Notes: generated by a model not told the origin, from the letters alone. Counted from the stretch's first letter, positions 10,214-22,307 are shown. The stretch: DNA of 64,000 nucleotides from JBGSMX01 sp963790405 (GCA_963790405.1 CAWBOJ010000003.1:434001-498000), one strand, 5' to 3'. Program-made: numbers and translations.

Positions 10214-11262
10214 CGCGCTCGGCGTCCGAGATCGTGGGAATCTACCTGTCCAGGCTGCGGGCGGAACTCGCGGCGGCCGGTGCCGAGGATACCGACGACC
10301 TGGTCGCCGAGATACGGTCCGTTCTGACCGATGCAGCAGGAGACGACGCGGAGGCCGCCTCGGCCGAGACCGCGCGCCTGGGAGAGCCGGCAGAGCTCGC
10401 TCGTGGCATTCTGGCGGAGCGGGGACTCGACTCCTCGGCGGCCGTATCGCAAGGCACATGGTGGCGGCTTGGGCTCGCCGCGCCGATCGACATCGCGATC
10501 GGACTTGCACCGGTGTTGGTTGCGGCACTCCCTCTGTACACCATGATCCGGTTCGGTCAGCCGCGCGTCGCAAGCATCGCCATCGCGCTCGCCCTGTCGC
10601 TGGCCGTACTGGCCTGGCCGTTCTTTCTCTGGCGACCGTGGAGGCGCGGCGGAGGCGCGCTGAGTCCCGGAATGACGCTCACCGGTTTGGCGGTAGTTCG
10701 AGCTCCCGGATTCTGGCGGCTGGCCCGAATCGACGAGCTTGGAGCGATGGGACTGGCGCCGCGCCGTCGCGTCACGGTCGCCGCCGTTGTCGCGCTCGTC
10801 GGGTTCGGTCTGCTTGGAGGCATCGCGCTTGCCGGCTTCGACGCCGGGGACTCGTGGCTCGCCTCTACGGCCCTGTCCGTTGGCGGCAGTGAGTCGCAGC
10901 CGGCGCAGTTCCAGGTCCTTGCCGAGGAGCTCTACGGAGGGCTGTTGATGACACCAGAGTCTGGAACGGGTCCAACATCGTCGTACGTCGCGTCCCAGGG
11001 GGAGATCGATCTGCGACCCCTGTGGGAGCGGATCAACGACCTCGACATCCGCTCTGTCCGCGTTGGCGTGCCGGAGCGAATCGTCGCCGGCCTCTACAGA
11101 CTGGAAGTCGAGGAGTTCGGGGGGGAGACGCCTGCGCCATCCGCCCGGGTGGGTTCGTCGACGCTCACGGTGGGACGGCGGCAATGGCTGAGCGCTGACG
11201 GAGTCGGGAGCGACTGGACGGTCGTCGATATCGAGGTCGGAGTCGCGCCTGGTTCCGAGTAG
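10210..11262 (+). CDS. HAAS/DUF1700-type membrane protein partnered with PadR
   Basis: A 350-residue integral membrane protein. The first 75 residues (SEIVGIYLSRLRAELAAAG, then the EDTDDLVAEIRSVL and GEPAELARGIL segments) match the HAAS signalling domain often encoded beside PadR regulators. Hydrophobic helices follow at about residues 92-110, 118-140 and 193-214. The C-terminal ~130 residues are an extracytoplasmic domain (LRPLWERINDLDIRSVRVGV) with no motif I know. Start ATG at 10210 with GGAGGACGC in front. The likely role is sensing or transducing a membrane signal to the PadR partner; that is inference from the gene pair. Confidence 0.75.
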   Translation: MTRSASEIVGIYLSRLRAELAAAGAEDTDDLVAEIRSVLTDAAGDDAEAASAETARLGEPAELARGILAERGLDSSAAVSQGTWWRLGLAAPIDIAIGLAPVLVAALPLYTMIRFGQPRVASIAIALALSLAVLAWPFFLWRPWRRGGGALSPGMTLTGLAVVRAPGFWRLARIDELGAMGLAPRRRVTVAAVVALVGFGLLGGIALAGFDAGDSWLASTALSVGGSESQPAQFQVLAEELYGGLLMTPESGTGPTSSYVASQGEIDLRPLWERINDLDIRSVRVGVPERIVAGLYRLEVEEFGGETPAPSARVGSSTLTVGRRQWLSADGVGSDWTVVDIEVGVAPGSE

Positions 11263-11444
11263 TCTCACTTCCGAGGTGCCGGACGGAAGGTGATGGCCGA
11301 GCAGGCTCGTGATCGCGCCGCCGGCAGCCGCGTGCGGACGCTTCTGGGTACCAACAATGTGTGCTGGTTGCGGTTGCGGTTGCGTGCGGCTTGCCGCAGA
11401 CTGCCTAACGATGGACGCCGAGCCCCGGGGGGAGGGACCGTCAC

Positions 11445-12660
11445 GTGCAGGTACTCGTCATCAACTCCGGCTCGAGTTCGGTGAAGTACGAGCTGTTCGA
11501 GATCGATCCGACCGCGGTCGCTGCTGAGAGGCGAGGTCGAGCGCATCGGCCAGGCGGGCGCCGCCGCGCGACCATCACGAGGCACTGGGCATCGTCTTCG
11601 GCGTGCTTGAAGACGCCGGAGTCGCCGGCGAGCATCGCAGACATCGTGGCGGTCGGACACCGGGTCGTGCACGGTGGCGACCGCTTCGCCGAGCCCGGTG
11701 ATCGATCGACGAGACGTGCTCGCCGGCATTCGCGAGCTCGAGCTGCTCGCGCCGCTGCACACGAAGGCCAACGTCGCCGGCATCGAGGCGGCGCGCGCAT
11801 GGCTGCCGGGTGTGCGTGCACGTCGCGGTGTTCGACACCACGTTCCACCGCACGATGCCCGCGCATGCACGCGAGTACGCGCTGCCGCGCGAGCTCGCCC
11901 GCGAGCATGGCATCCGCCGCTACGGCTTCCACGGCACGTCGCACGAGTACGTTGCCCGCCGCGCGGCCGCGATGCTGGGCCGCCCGCTCTCCGAGCTGAA
12001 CCTGATCACGCTGCACCTGGGCAACGGGGCGAGCGTCTCGGCGATCGAAGGCGGACGCAGCATCGACACCTCGATGGGCATGACGCCGCTCGAGGGGCTC
12101 GTCATGGGCACGCGCTGCGGAGACGTCGACCCGGCCGTGCCGATGCTCCTCGGCGAGATCACGGGTCGCTCGCGCGAGGAGGTGCACCACCTGCTCAACT
12201 TCGAGAGCGGCTTGCTCGGCCTGAGCGGCGAGAGCGACATGCGCGAGGTCCACCGGCTCGCCGAGCGAGGGCGACCCGGACGCCGCGGCTCGCTCTCGAG
12301 ATGTTCTGCTACCGCGCCAAGAAGTACCTGGGTGCGTACTATGCCGTGCTCGGCCACGTGGATGCGGTCGTGTTCACGGCGGGCATCGGGGAGCACGACC
12401 CGGAGGTCCGGGCGCGCATCTGCTGCCGGTCTCGAGCGTCTCGGAATCGAGATCGCCGAGGAGGAGAACCGGCGTCCGCAAGCAGAAGGCGGATGCGCCG
12501 CGAGCATCCGGCGGCGACGCCCGCCCCGGCGAGCGCGTCATCAGCCCGCCTGGCGCCGAAGTCGCCGTGCTGGTTGATCCCGACCGACGAAGAACTCGAG
12601 ATCGCGCGCGCGGCGTTCGCGTGCGTGCGACAGTCAACGACGACCCCGACCGAGGAGTGA
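11445..12660 (+). CDS. ackA: Acetate kinase, broken by multiple frameshifts
   Basis: Catalyses acetyl-phosphate + ADP to acetate + ATP; with xfp it forms the energy-yielding end of the phosphoketolase route. Conserved blocks are spread over all three frames: VLVINSGSSSVKYELFE, ADIVAVGHRVVHGGDRF, LELLAPLHTKANVAGIEA, HVAVFDTTFHRTMP, RYGFHGTSHEYV, LITLHLGNGASVSAI, GRSIDTSMGMTPLEGLVMGT, FTAGIGEHDPEVRARI and IPTDEELEIAR. Between them the frame changes at least five or six times (near 11525, 11580, 11620, 11700, 11815, 12265, 12420). Total length, about 405 codons, is normal. Either this is a locally error-rich patch or the gene is decaying; no block is missing, which favours sequence error. GTG start after GGGGGAGGGACC. 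Confidence 0.85.
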
Positions 12661-12666
12661 TCGGCC

Positions 12667-15061
12667 ATGACCGACGCCGATGGCGCAGACTGGCCGCCCG
12701 GACCGCTCTCACCCGACGAACTCGCGCTCGATCGACGCCTACTGGCGCGCGGCGAACTACCTGGCCGTCGGCCAGATCTACCTGCTCGACAACCCGCTGC
12801 TGAAGCGGCCTCTCACTGCTGAGGACGTGAAGTCGAGGCTCCTCGGCCATTGGGGAACGACTCCCGGGCTGAACCTCATCTACGCGCACCTCAACCGCGT
12901 CATCAAGGCCCACGATCTCGACATGATCCTCGTGACCGGGCCGGGGCACGGTGGCCCGGCGATCGTGGCCAACACGTGGCTCGAGGGCACGTACAGCGAG
13001 CGCTACTCGGCGGTCTCGCGCGACGCCGACGGGATGCACCGGCTGTTTCGGCAGTTCTCGTTTCCCGGCGGGATCCCGAGTCACGTCGCAGCCCAGATTC
13101 CCGGCTCGATCCACGAGGGGGGCGAGCTCGGCTACTCGCTGTCCCACGCGTTCGGCGCGGCGTTCGACAACCCCGACCTCATCGTCACATGCGTCGTGGG
13201 CGACGGCGAGGCCGAGACGGGCCCGCTCGCCACGGCGTGGCATTCGAACAAGTTCCTGAACCCGGTCACCGACGGTGCGGTCCTGCCGATTCTGCACCTG
13301 AACGGCTACAAGATCGCCAACCCTACCGTGCTCGCGCGCATCCCGCACGACGACCTCGAAGCGTTGATGATCGGCTACGGCTGGAAGCCCTACTTCGTCG
13401 AAGGCGACGATCCGGCGCTCGTGCATCAGGCGATGGCCGCGACTCTCGATGACGTACTCGCAGAGATTCGCGAGATCCAGGCCGAGTGCCGCGCCGGCAA
13501 CCTGTGCACCTCACGCCGCTGGCCGATGATCGTACTCAAGACGCCCAAGGGCTGGACCGGACCCGACAAGGTCGACGGCCATCAGGTCGAGGGCACGTGG
13601 CGGGCGCATCAGGTGCCCATCGACAAGGTGCGCCAGAACCCCGAGCACCTCGCCATCCTGGACGGGTGGCTACGCAGCTACCGGCCCGAGGAGCTCTTCG
13701 ACGAGAACGGCGCACCGCGGGCCGAGATAGCCGCGCTCGCTCCGACGGGCACCCGGCGGCTCGGCGACAATCCGCACGCGAATGGCGGCTTGCTCCGCCG
13801 CGAGCTCAAGATGCCGGACTTCACCGACTACGCGGTTGACGTGCCCGAGCCCGGACGTGCCACCGGCGAGGCGACTCGCGTGCTCGGCTACTTCCTGCGC
13901 GACGTGATGGCGGCCAACATGGATCGCTTCCGGGTGTTCGGCCCCGACGAGACTGCCTCGAATCGCCTCGGCGCGATCTTCGATGTCAGCAAGAAGACCT
14001 GGCTCGCGGAGCGGCTGCCCGTCGACGACGACGGGGGAGAGCTCGCCCCCGACGGACGGGTCATGGAGATGCTCTCGGAGCACACGTGCCTGGGATGGCT
14101 CGAAGGCTACGTGCTCACCGGGCGGCACGGACTGTTCAACACCTACGAGGCGTTCGTCCACATCATCGACTCGATGTTCAACCAGCACGCGAAATGGCTC
14201 GACGTGAGCAAGAACGAGGTGCCGTGGCGCGCACCGATCTCCTCGGCGACCTACCTGCTCTCCTCGCACGTGTGGCGCCAGGACCACAACGGCTTCTCGC
14301 ATCAGGACCCCGGCTTCATCGACAACGTGGTCAACAAGCGCGGCGACGTGATCCGCGTCTATCTGCCGCCGGATGCGAACACGCTGCTGTCCGTGGCCGA
14401 TCACTGCCTACGTAGCACCGACTACATCAACGTGATCGTGGCAGGCAAGCAGCCCGCGCCCCAGTTCCTGGACATGGATGCGGCCGTGAAGCACTGCACC
14501 GCGGGCATCGGGATGTTCGAGTGGGCGAGCACCGACCGAGGCGACGAGCCCGACGTCGTCATGGCATGCGCGGGCGACGTGCCCACACTCGAGACGCTTG
14601 CCGCAGTCGACCTGCTCCGCCGAGAAGCGCCCGACCTCAAGATTCGCGTCGTGAACGTGGTCGATCTCATGACGCTCCAACCTGCCGAGGAACACCCGCA
14701 TGGCCTCTCGGACCGGGCATTCGATGAGCTGTTCACCACCGACAAGCCGGTTATCTTCGCGTACCACGGCTACCCGTGGTTGATCCACCGCCTCACCTAT
14801 CGGCGCACGAATCACCACAACATCCACGTCCGCGGCTACAAGGAAGAGGGCACCACGACCACGCCGTTCGACATGGTGGTTCGCAACGACCTCGACCGCT
14901 TCCATCTGTTCGCCGACGCGGTCGAGCGCATCCCCAAGCTCGAGCACAAGCGCGCCCACGTGACGCAGTTCGTGCGCGACAAGCTGGTTGACCACCGCGA
15001 GTACATCGAACGCTTCGGCGAGGACATGCCCGAAGTGCGCGAATGGATGTGGGAGTGGTAG
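12667..15061 (+). CDS. xfp: Xylulose-5-phosphate/fructose-6-phosphate phosphoketolase, one early frameshift
   Basis: A thiamine-diphosphate enzyme that cleaves xylulose-5-P or fructose-6-P with phosphate to acetyl-phosphate plus glyceraldehyde-3-P or erythrose-4-P. Family blocks include SIDAYWRAANYLAVGQIYL, LLGHWGTTPGLNLIYAHLNR, VTGPGHGGPA, SFPGGIPSH, HEGGELGYSLSHAFGAA, VGDGEAETGP, LHLNGYKI, HQVEGTWRAHQVP, SHQDPGFIDNVVNK, YLPPDANTLL and KQPAPQFLDMD. The natural start is the ATG at 12667 (MTDADGADWPPGPLSPDEL), which joins the conserved frame only after a one-base shift near 12723; correcting it gives 798 codons. It starts 6 bases after ackA, so the two form an operon. Confidence 0.95.
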
Positions 15062-16203
15062 GCGCTCCACACAGCCGTGGTGAGCGGCGAATCGTGATGC
15101 TTGCGCCTGTGGGTACCGAGGAGGACTTCTGGGCGGACTACGACGGGCTCTGTAGGGCGGGCGCATCGGTCAGTTTCATGGCGTTCGAGCGCGTGCACCT
15201 TGAGGACAAGCGGCGTGACGGGTGCTGGGAATCGCTCGGCAAGGTGGAGAATGGTCGCTACCTTGCTCGCATCCCACGGCTGCTTGCAGCTGTTCCGAAG
15301 GTCCTGAGCGCGACTAAGGCTGGCGACACGCTGTACTGCTTCGGTCTCGACATCCTGGGTCTGGGGTGGGCCGTCTCCGTTCTAAGACGCAGGACGTGTC
15401 CGCTGGTGCTTGTCACGAGGGATATCCACAGAGCTCTCGTTGGTTCCAACAGTCGTGCGAGGTTGCTGCGCGCGCTGGAGCGATTCCTTGTCAAACGGAC
15501 CCTCCTCGTCGTGTGCACGTCGGAGTACTACGTGACGGAGCACTACCTGGGGCAACAGGGATTGAGTGAGGCGCGCTACGTGATACTGGAGAACAAGCTG
15601 AGTCGCGAGAAGCTGCCTCCCCGGGAGCTGCCGCCGCGTGAGCGCACGGATGGTGTGCTCACGATCGGGTACTTCGGCCTGCTGAGGTGCCAAGCGTCGT
15701 GGGACTTTCTCACACGGTTGGCCGAGGAGGGTGAGGGCCGGATTCGCGTGGTGGCAGCAGGACTGCCGACCGGAATCGAGAACATCGAGAGCGATGTGAG
15801 CGCCAGCCCGTACGTCGAGTACCGGGGACCCTATCTGTCGCCAGACGACCTGCCCGACTTGTGCGGTCGGGTCGATCTCGTGTGGACCATCTACCCACAC
15901 GGCTTCGCCAATCAGCAGTGGGCACGCACCAATCGATACTACGTGGCGGGTTACTTTCGCAAGCCGATGATCGTGCAGCGAAACACACCCGACGGCTCCG
16001 AGGTTGAGCGATTGGATCTCGGACTGCCGATAGACCTTGACGCTCCTGAGCAGGCAATGGCGGCCATTCTTGGCATCACTGAAACCCAGCTGAGGCAGTG
16101 GGAGAGCAACTACGATGCGATTGATGTCGCTCGCTTCACGATCACGAATGACTACGAGCGTGTGCTTGAAGAGATGTGCGACGCCGGAGAGGAGTCAAGA
16201 TGA
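15043..16203 (+). CDS. Glycosyltransferase-like protein (GT-B fold)
   Basis: A 386-residue protein with the two-lobed layout of GT4-type glycosyltransferases. An N-terminal Rossmann-like start (RRIVMLAPVGTEEDF) is followed by a middle VVCTSEYYVTEHYL segment (typical of the hinge region), and the C-terminal lobe opens with VLTIGYFGLLRCQ and ends with the YVAGYFRKPMIVQRNT donor-site region. The start is unclear: ATG 15043 overlaps xfp by 19 bases, and GTG 15055 or GTG 15094 would place the first beta-strand at the N-terminus. The stop overlaps the hemerythrin ATG (ATGA). Sugar donor and acceptor cannot be told. Confidence 0.65.
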   Translation: MDVGVVGAPHSRGERRIVMLAPVGTEEDFWADYDGLCRAGASVSFMAFERVHLEDKRRDGCWESLGKVENGRYLARIPRLLAAVPKVLSATKAGDTLYCFGLDILGLGWAVSVLRRRTCPLVLVTRDIHRALVGSNSRARLLRALERFLVKRTLLVVCTSEYYVTEHYLGQQGLSEARYVILENKLSREKLPPRELPPRERTDGVLTIGYFGLLRCQASWDFLTRLAEEGEGRIRVVAAGLPTGIENIESDVSASPYVEYRGPYLSPDDLPDLCGRVDLVWTIYPHGFANQQWARTNRYYVAGYFRKPMIVQRNTPDGSEVERLDLGLPIDLDAPEQAMAAILGITETQLRQWESNYDAIDVARFTITNDYERVLEEMCDAGEESR

Positions 16204-16591
16204 CACGCTTCGAATGGACCACGGACCTTGAGACAGGGAACGCTGATATCGACCGCCAGCACCACAGCCTGTTCGAGCTGGCGAACAAACTCGAGGAAGC
16301 ACTCGAAAGCGATGCCACCGATGAGGACGCGATCGCTGATGCTATCTGGGGTCTGAGCGACTACGTCGTCGAGCACTTCAGGGACGAGGAAGCGCTCATG
16401 ACGGAATCAGGATTCCCGACATTGCGGGCCCACAAGCTGCAGCACACACGCCTCGCTGCTCAAACACTGCAGCTCGCTGCGGACTACTTCAATGGCGAGG
16501 AAATCGCTGCGACCAGAATCGGTCCGTTCGTGGCCTCATGGCTCAAGGAGCACATCCTTGCCGAAGACATGATCCTTGCGCGGCACCTGCA

Positions 16592-16604
<13 letters not shown>
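16200..16604 (+). CDS. Bacteriohemerythrin
   Basis: A single-domain hemerythrin of 134 residues that binds O2 through a non-heme di-iron site. The ligand pattern is complete: IDRQHHSLFELANK (His), VEHFRDEEALM (His and Glu), HKLQH (two His) and KEHILAEDM (His and Asp). Start ATG at 16200 follows GGAGAGGAG and overlaps the previous stop by 4 bases. In an organism with anaerobic enzymes it probably buffers or senses oxygen. Its 3' end overlaps the convergent histidine kinase by 13 bases. Confidence 0.93.
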
Positions 16605-18385
<1,781 letters not shown>

Positions 18386-18436
18386 GCTCAAGCTATCTCC
18401 TCGCTGGGATTGCACCTGCTAGGGGGAGCATACCCG

Positions 18437-18616
18437 CTAGGACAGTTCCGGCCCACGGGGGCGTGCGGCGCGGTTCGGTTCCGCCTCCTGCTCGAACGGC
18501 AGCCTCAAGGCACGGAGGAAGCCTCCGCTGAGCGCCGCCATGGCAAGCACGAGGATGAACCACTGCAGTACCTTCTGATCGAGCTTCGGTGCGATTCCCG
18601 AGAAGAACAGCACCAT
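18437..18616 (-). CDS. Small membrane protein upstream of the histidine kinase (unannotated sORF)
   Basis: A 59-codon ORF starting MVLFFSGIAPKLDQKVLQWF, with one hydrophobic helix (WFILVLAMAALSGGF), then a basic turn (LRALRLPF) and a polar tail. Third positions are nearly all G or C, as in neighbouring genes. It is read in the same direction as the kinase and ends 52 bases before it. No strong ribosome site is visible, and codons upstream of the ATG run into TAG, so the start is tentative. No family recognised. Confidence 0.5.
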   Translation of the reverse strand: MVLFFSGIAPKLDQKVLQWFILVLAMAALSGGFLRALRLPFEQEAEPNRAARPRGPELS

Positions 18617-18680
18617 GGCATCAGGATCGTCGCAATCACTCTACGCGGCTTCCGAGGCTGGTTCCAGATAGTATGTGCCT

Positions 18681-19827
18681 ATGGACGAGACGCACAACAT
18701 GGAACGGTTGCGAGCCCTGACCGGCGTGAAGTGGGGCCGGTTCGGCGACGATGTCATCCCTGCGTGGGTAGCGGACATGGACTTCGAGACAGCTCCGGCG
18801 ATCACGGGCGCGCTCGCGGCGATGGTTGACACCAGCGACTTCGGCTACAACGTCGCCTCGTTCGACGACAGCGTGCCCATCGGCGTGGGCGGAGTGGTCA
18901 TCTCGGCGCTTCGGCTGGAAGCCCGACGTCGACCGGGCCAAGGTGTTCGCCAACGCGCTGCAGCCCATCGCGGCATCGCTTGCGATCGCCACGTCGCCGG
19001 GTGATGGCGTGCTTCTCTTCACCCCCGTGTACCCGCCGTTCTTCGGCATGGTCGAAGGGTCGGGCAGGCGGCTTGTCGAGTATCCGCTCGACGCGAACGG
19101 GTGGCGCATAGACGCGGAGTCCCTGCGGTCCGCTGTCGATTCTGGTACGCGCGCGCTCATCTTGTGCAACCCGCACAACCCGAGTGGTCGCTCGTTCGAT
19201 GCGGGCGAGCTCGAGGCGGTGATGACGGTCGCCGCGGAGCGCGATCTTCTCGTCATCAGCGATGAAATCTGGCAAGACATCGTGTATCCGGGTGGCGCGG
19301 GGCACATCCCGTTCGCCTCGCTCGGACCCGAGGCTGTGGAGCGATCGATCGTGGTGACCTCGGCGAGCAAGAGCTTCAACCTTGGTGGTCTGAGCTGTGC
19401 CGTTGCGCACCTTGGACACGCAGCTGTCCGAGAAGGGCTCGACGTCATGGTCCCTCACCTGCTCGGCGGGGTGAACGCGCTCGGTGCGCGGGCGACGCTC
19501 GAAGCGTGGACGCATGGAGAGGCCTGGCTGGACGAGACGGTCGATGTCCTTCGGGCGAATCGCGACCACCTGCTGGCGAGGTTCGCCGCCGAGCTCCCGG
19601 ACGTGCGCATCGAGGTTCCCGAAGCCACCTACCTGGCGTGGCTCGATTTCTCCGCCACGACGATCGCGGCCAACCCGGCGAAGCGTCTGCTCAGGCGGGG
19701 TCGCGTCGCGTTATCTCCGGGACCCGACTTTGGAGTGGCAGGCGAGGGATTCGCGCGGCTCAACTTCGCGACCCATCGTGAGGTGCTCGACGAGATCATC
19801 GACCGCATCGTCGGAATCGTCGCGTGA
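18681..19827 (+). CDS. PatB/MalY-type PLP C-S lyase or aminotransferase, one frameshift
   Basis: A fold-type I PLP enzyme of the MalY/PatB group, which are usually cystathionine beta-lyases or related C-S lyases. The N-terminal part reads VKWGRFGDDVIPAWVADMDF, the classic MalY opening. The frame then shifts by one base near 18905 and continues FGWKPDVDRAKVF, ALILCNPHNPSGR, LLVISDEIWQDIVYPG, SASKSFNLGG (PLP lysine) and RLNFATHREVLDEII. Removing one base gives 382 codons, a normal length. ATG 18681 or GTG 18675. It could supply sulphide or homocysteine from cystathionine; the exact substrate is unknown. Confidence 0.88.
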
Positions 19828-19868
19828 CGCGCCTGCTCAAGCCGCAGCCGCTGCGCGTGTTCCGAGCC

Positions 19869-20024
19869 CTACAGAAGGCTGGCCACCGCAAGCGCGATTC
19901 CGGCCAGGCCGAGCAAGGCGATGCTGGCTTTGAACGCCGGCGTGCTGTCGCGCCAGCCCAACCAACGCCACTTCCACAGGGCGTCGCGCTGCACTTCGGT
20001 TAGCCTGTCGCGGGGAGAGGTCAT
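19869..20024 (-). CDS. Small C-tail-anchored-like membrane protein (sORF)
   Basis: A 51-codon ORF with a strong ribosome site (AAGGAGG ten bases before the ATG at 20024). It has a hydrophilic, tryptophan-rich N-terminal half (RDALWKWRWLGWRDSTP) and a C-terminal hydrophobic helix (ASIALLGLAGIALAVASLL) that runs almost to the stop. The tail-anchored layout suggests a small regulatory or stabilising membrane peptide. Longer upstream in-frame sequence lacks coding character. No family recognised. Confidence 0.6.
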   Translation of the reverse strand: MTSPRDRLTEVQRDALWKWRWLGWRDSTPAFKASIALLGLAGIALAVASLL

Positions 20025-20209
20025 CGGCCCTAGCCTCCTTGGGTTGCTCGGCTTGCCTGGCCCGGCTCGGTAGTCGATTCTTTCATCGGCATGGAACCGG
20101 GCGTGCTTCACAATGGTTCTGCGGGCGGCCCCGATGTAGTACATAGTATGGAGCCGTTCGCACAGGCGGCGGCGCCATATCAGCAACGCCCACAACCGTA
20201 AGGACTACC

Positions 20210-21377
20210 TTGTTCATTCTCGACGAGCCGTACGTGTCCGACTTCCTCGCGTCGTCCGTTGCCGCCTCCGGGGCTGCCGTTCTCGATACGCCCATGGCGC
20301 GCCGGCACTTCGCCGATGGCTCCGTTTCGCTGCTGTCATCCGAGCAGTTTGCGGCCAAAGCCTCCGTTCCCGGGACGCGCATCTACGCGAACTCGGAAAA
20401 CGCGATCGGGTGGATCGCACAGAACCTGTCGGGAACGGATCTTCCACGGCAGATCGGGCTGATGAAGGACAAAGTCGCATTCCGGGAGCTCATCTCGGAG
20501 CTGCACCCGGGCTATGTGTATCGCGAGGTCGCGGCTGGAGCGCTTGGCGATGTCGACCTCTCGCAGCTGCCCAAGCCGTTCGTGATCAAGCCGGCTGTTG
20601 GGTTCTTCAGCGTGGGCGTGCGCGTCGTCGAGAGCGACGCGGACTGGCCGGCGGCCATCGCGTCGATCGGGCGCGACATCGAGCGTGCCGAGCAGCTCTA
20701 CCCCGCAGCAGGTCTTGAGCCTCGATCGCTTCATCATCGAAGAGGCGATCGAGGGCGAGGAGTTCGCGGTCGACGCCTACTTCCGGGCAGACGGCACGCC
20801 GGTCGTGCTCAACATCATGGCGCACCTGTTCGCCTCGGCAGACGATGTGAGCGATCGTGTCTACTACACCTCGCCGTCGGTGGTTCAGCGTTGGCTCGTG
20901 CCCGTGACCGAGTACCTGGCACGAGTCGGTGAGCTGGCCGGCTTGCGCGACTTCCCGGTCCACGCGGAGCTTCGAGCGGACGAAGCCGGGCAGTTGGCCG
21001 CGATCGAGATTAACCCGATGCGCTTCGGCGGGTGGTGTGCGGCCGACATGTCCTGGTACGCGAACGGATTCGACCCCTACGCGTACTACCTGAGCGACGC
21101 GGCGCCCGATTGGGACGCGGTCGTCGCACGTCGCGCGGGCACGGTGACGGGGCTGGTGGTCGCGGACTTCGCAGCGCAGATTCCTCGGCAGAAGATCGAA
21201 TCGGTCGACTACGATGCGTTCACCGCTCGCTTCACCAAGCCACTGGACCTGAGGCGGACGGACTTTCGCACGCATCCGGTGTTCGGATTCTTGTTCGTCG
21301 AGTGTGCCGAGAACGACATGAGCGAGCTGCACGACGTCCTACACGCCGACCTGAGCCGCTACCTCACCATGCGGTAG
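20210..21377 (+). CDS. ATP-grasp domain protein, one frameshift
   Basis: An ATP-grasp ligase of about 388 residues. Start TTG at 20210 after AAGGAC. The lid and lysine regions (IGLMKDKVAFRELIS, LPKPFVIKPAVGFFSVGVRV) precede the grasp segment SLDRFIIEEAIEGEEFAVDA and the metal-binding end AAIEINPMRFGGWCAADM (Glu and Asn ligands). The frame shifts by one base at about 20705 in TACCCCGCAG, where one C too many in a C-run fits a homopolymer error; without it the protein reads YPQQVLSLDRF. Such stand-alone ATP-grasp proteins usually ligate amino acids or peptides; the substrate is unknown. It converges with heliorhodopsin. Confidence 0.8.
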
Positions 21378-21411
21378 CGGCACGGGACGGTTGCCCGAAG
21401 GGCTCGGCGGG

Positions 21412-22170
21412 CTAACTCGGGATGAGCGTGTTGGCGAAGACCAGCCAGGCGAGCAGCGACTTGGAAAACAGGCTCAGGAACACGTAGGTGACTTCGCCGA
21501 ACACGTAGTCACGCCACGGGCCGATCTTCTTGTACTGCAGCACCATGTTGATGGCGAAGGTGTTGAAGAACAGGAACATCGTGAAGAAGATGGCGTAGAC
21601 GAATCCCGGGGGCTCGGCGATTGCCCCGGGACCCCATAGGTAGATGCTGATCGCCAGCCACGGAAACACGCCTGTGATGCAGCCGAAGACAAATGACATC
21701 CAGTTCGGATTGCCGGGAGTCTCATAGTGCTCCATGAGCAGGCCGAACAAGATCATCGAGACGTTGGCTCCGGCGATGCCGATAATCGCGGCCACATCGA
21801 AGACGCCCGGAAGCAATCCGATGAGTACGACCATGAGAGTCGATGAGAAGGCATACTCGATCCAGCGTGCGTAGTTGCGTTCGCGCCTCAGGTTCTTCAC
21901 GTACCAGTCGAAGACGCCGGGGGAGGCAATGATGAAGTGCGCGAGCGCGGACATGAACACGAATGCCGCCACTGCGAGGCCAAGAGGAATCTCGAATAGT
22001 GTCTCCGGTGAGCCCGGGGGCGTGCCCGGAGGGCCCTGCAGCAGGCTGATAGTCACGGGCAGCTTGAAGTCATTGGACAGCGCTACGATGGCCACGCCCT
22101 GCCCGAAGTGGAACAACCCCATCACAAGGTTGTAGAGCCTGAGCCGTGTGAATCGTTTGTCTTCAGCCAT
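21412..22170 (-). CDS. Heliorhodopsin
   Basis: A 252-residue seven-helix retinal protein of the heliorhodopsin family, which lies in the membrane with the opposite orientation to type 1 rhodopsins. The retinal Schiff-base lysine is K237 in helix 7 (LSLFSKSLLAW). The counterion glutamate is E105 in helix 3 (ARWIEYAFSSTLM). The two internal histidines are H21 (MGLFHFGQG) and H78 (SALAHFIIA). These match the E107, H23 and H80 sites of the reference heliorhodopsin 48C12 with a constant offset of two, and K241 with an offset of four. ATG at 22170 follows GGAGG. The gene is intact. Heliorhodopsins have slow photocycles and no proven pumping; a light-sensing or enzyme-regulating role is proposed for the family. 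Confidence 0.93.
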   Translation of the reverse strand: MAEDKRFTRLRLYNLVMGLFHFGQGVAIVALSNDFKLPVTISLLQGPPGTPPGSPETLFEIPLGLAVAAFVFMSALAHFIIASPGVFDWYVKNLRRERNYARWIEYAFSSTLMVVLIGLLPGVFDVAAIIGIAGANVSMILFGLLMEHYETPGNPNWMSFVFGCITGVFPWLAISIYLWGPGAIAEPPGFVYAIFFTMFLFFNTFAINMVLQYKKIGPWRDYVFGEVTYVFLSLFSKSLLAWLVFANTLIPS

Positions 22171-22307
22171 TGCATCCTCCGGATGAGTCCTCAGGTGTCG
22201 CCATTCTCGGCCCGTCGCGTCACTCGAAGGGGTTCCTACCCAATGTCGGCGTGGTCCACCTTGTGAGCGGCAGTGTTCGAACACCAGGGTGCTGAGCAGC
22301 TCTCATG

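Noticed and set aside
11363..11390. Short TTGCGG tandem repeat upstream of ackA
   Set aside because: Only two to three units; too short to call a repeat element.
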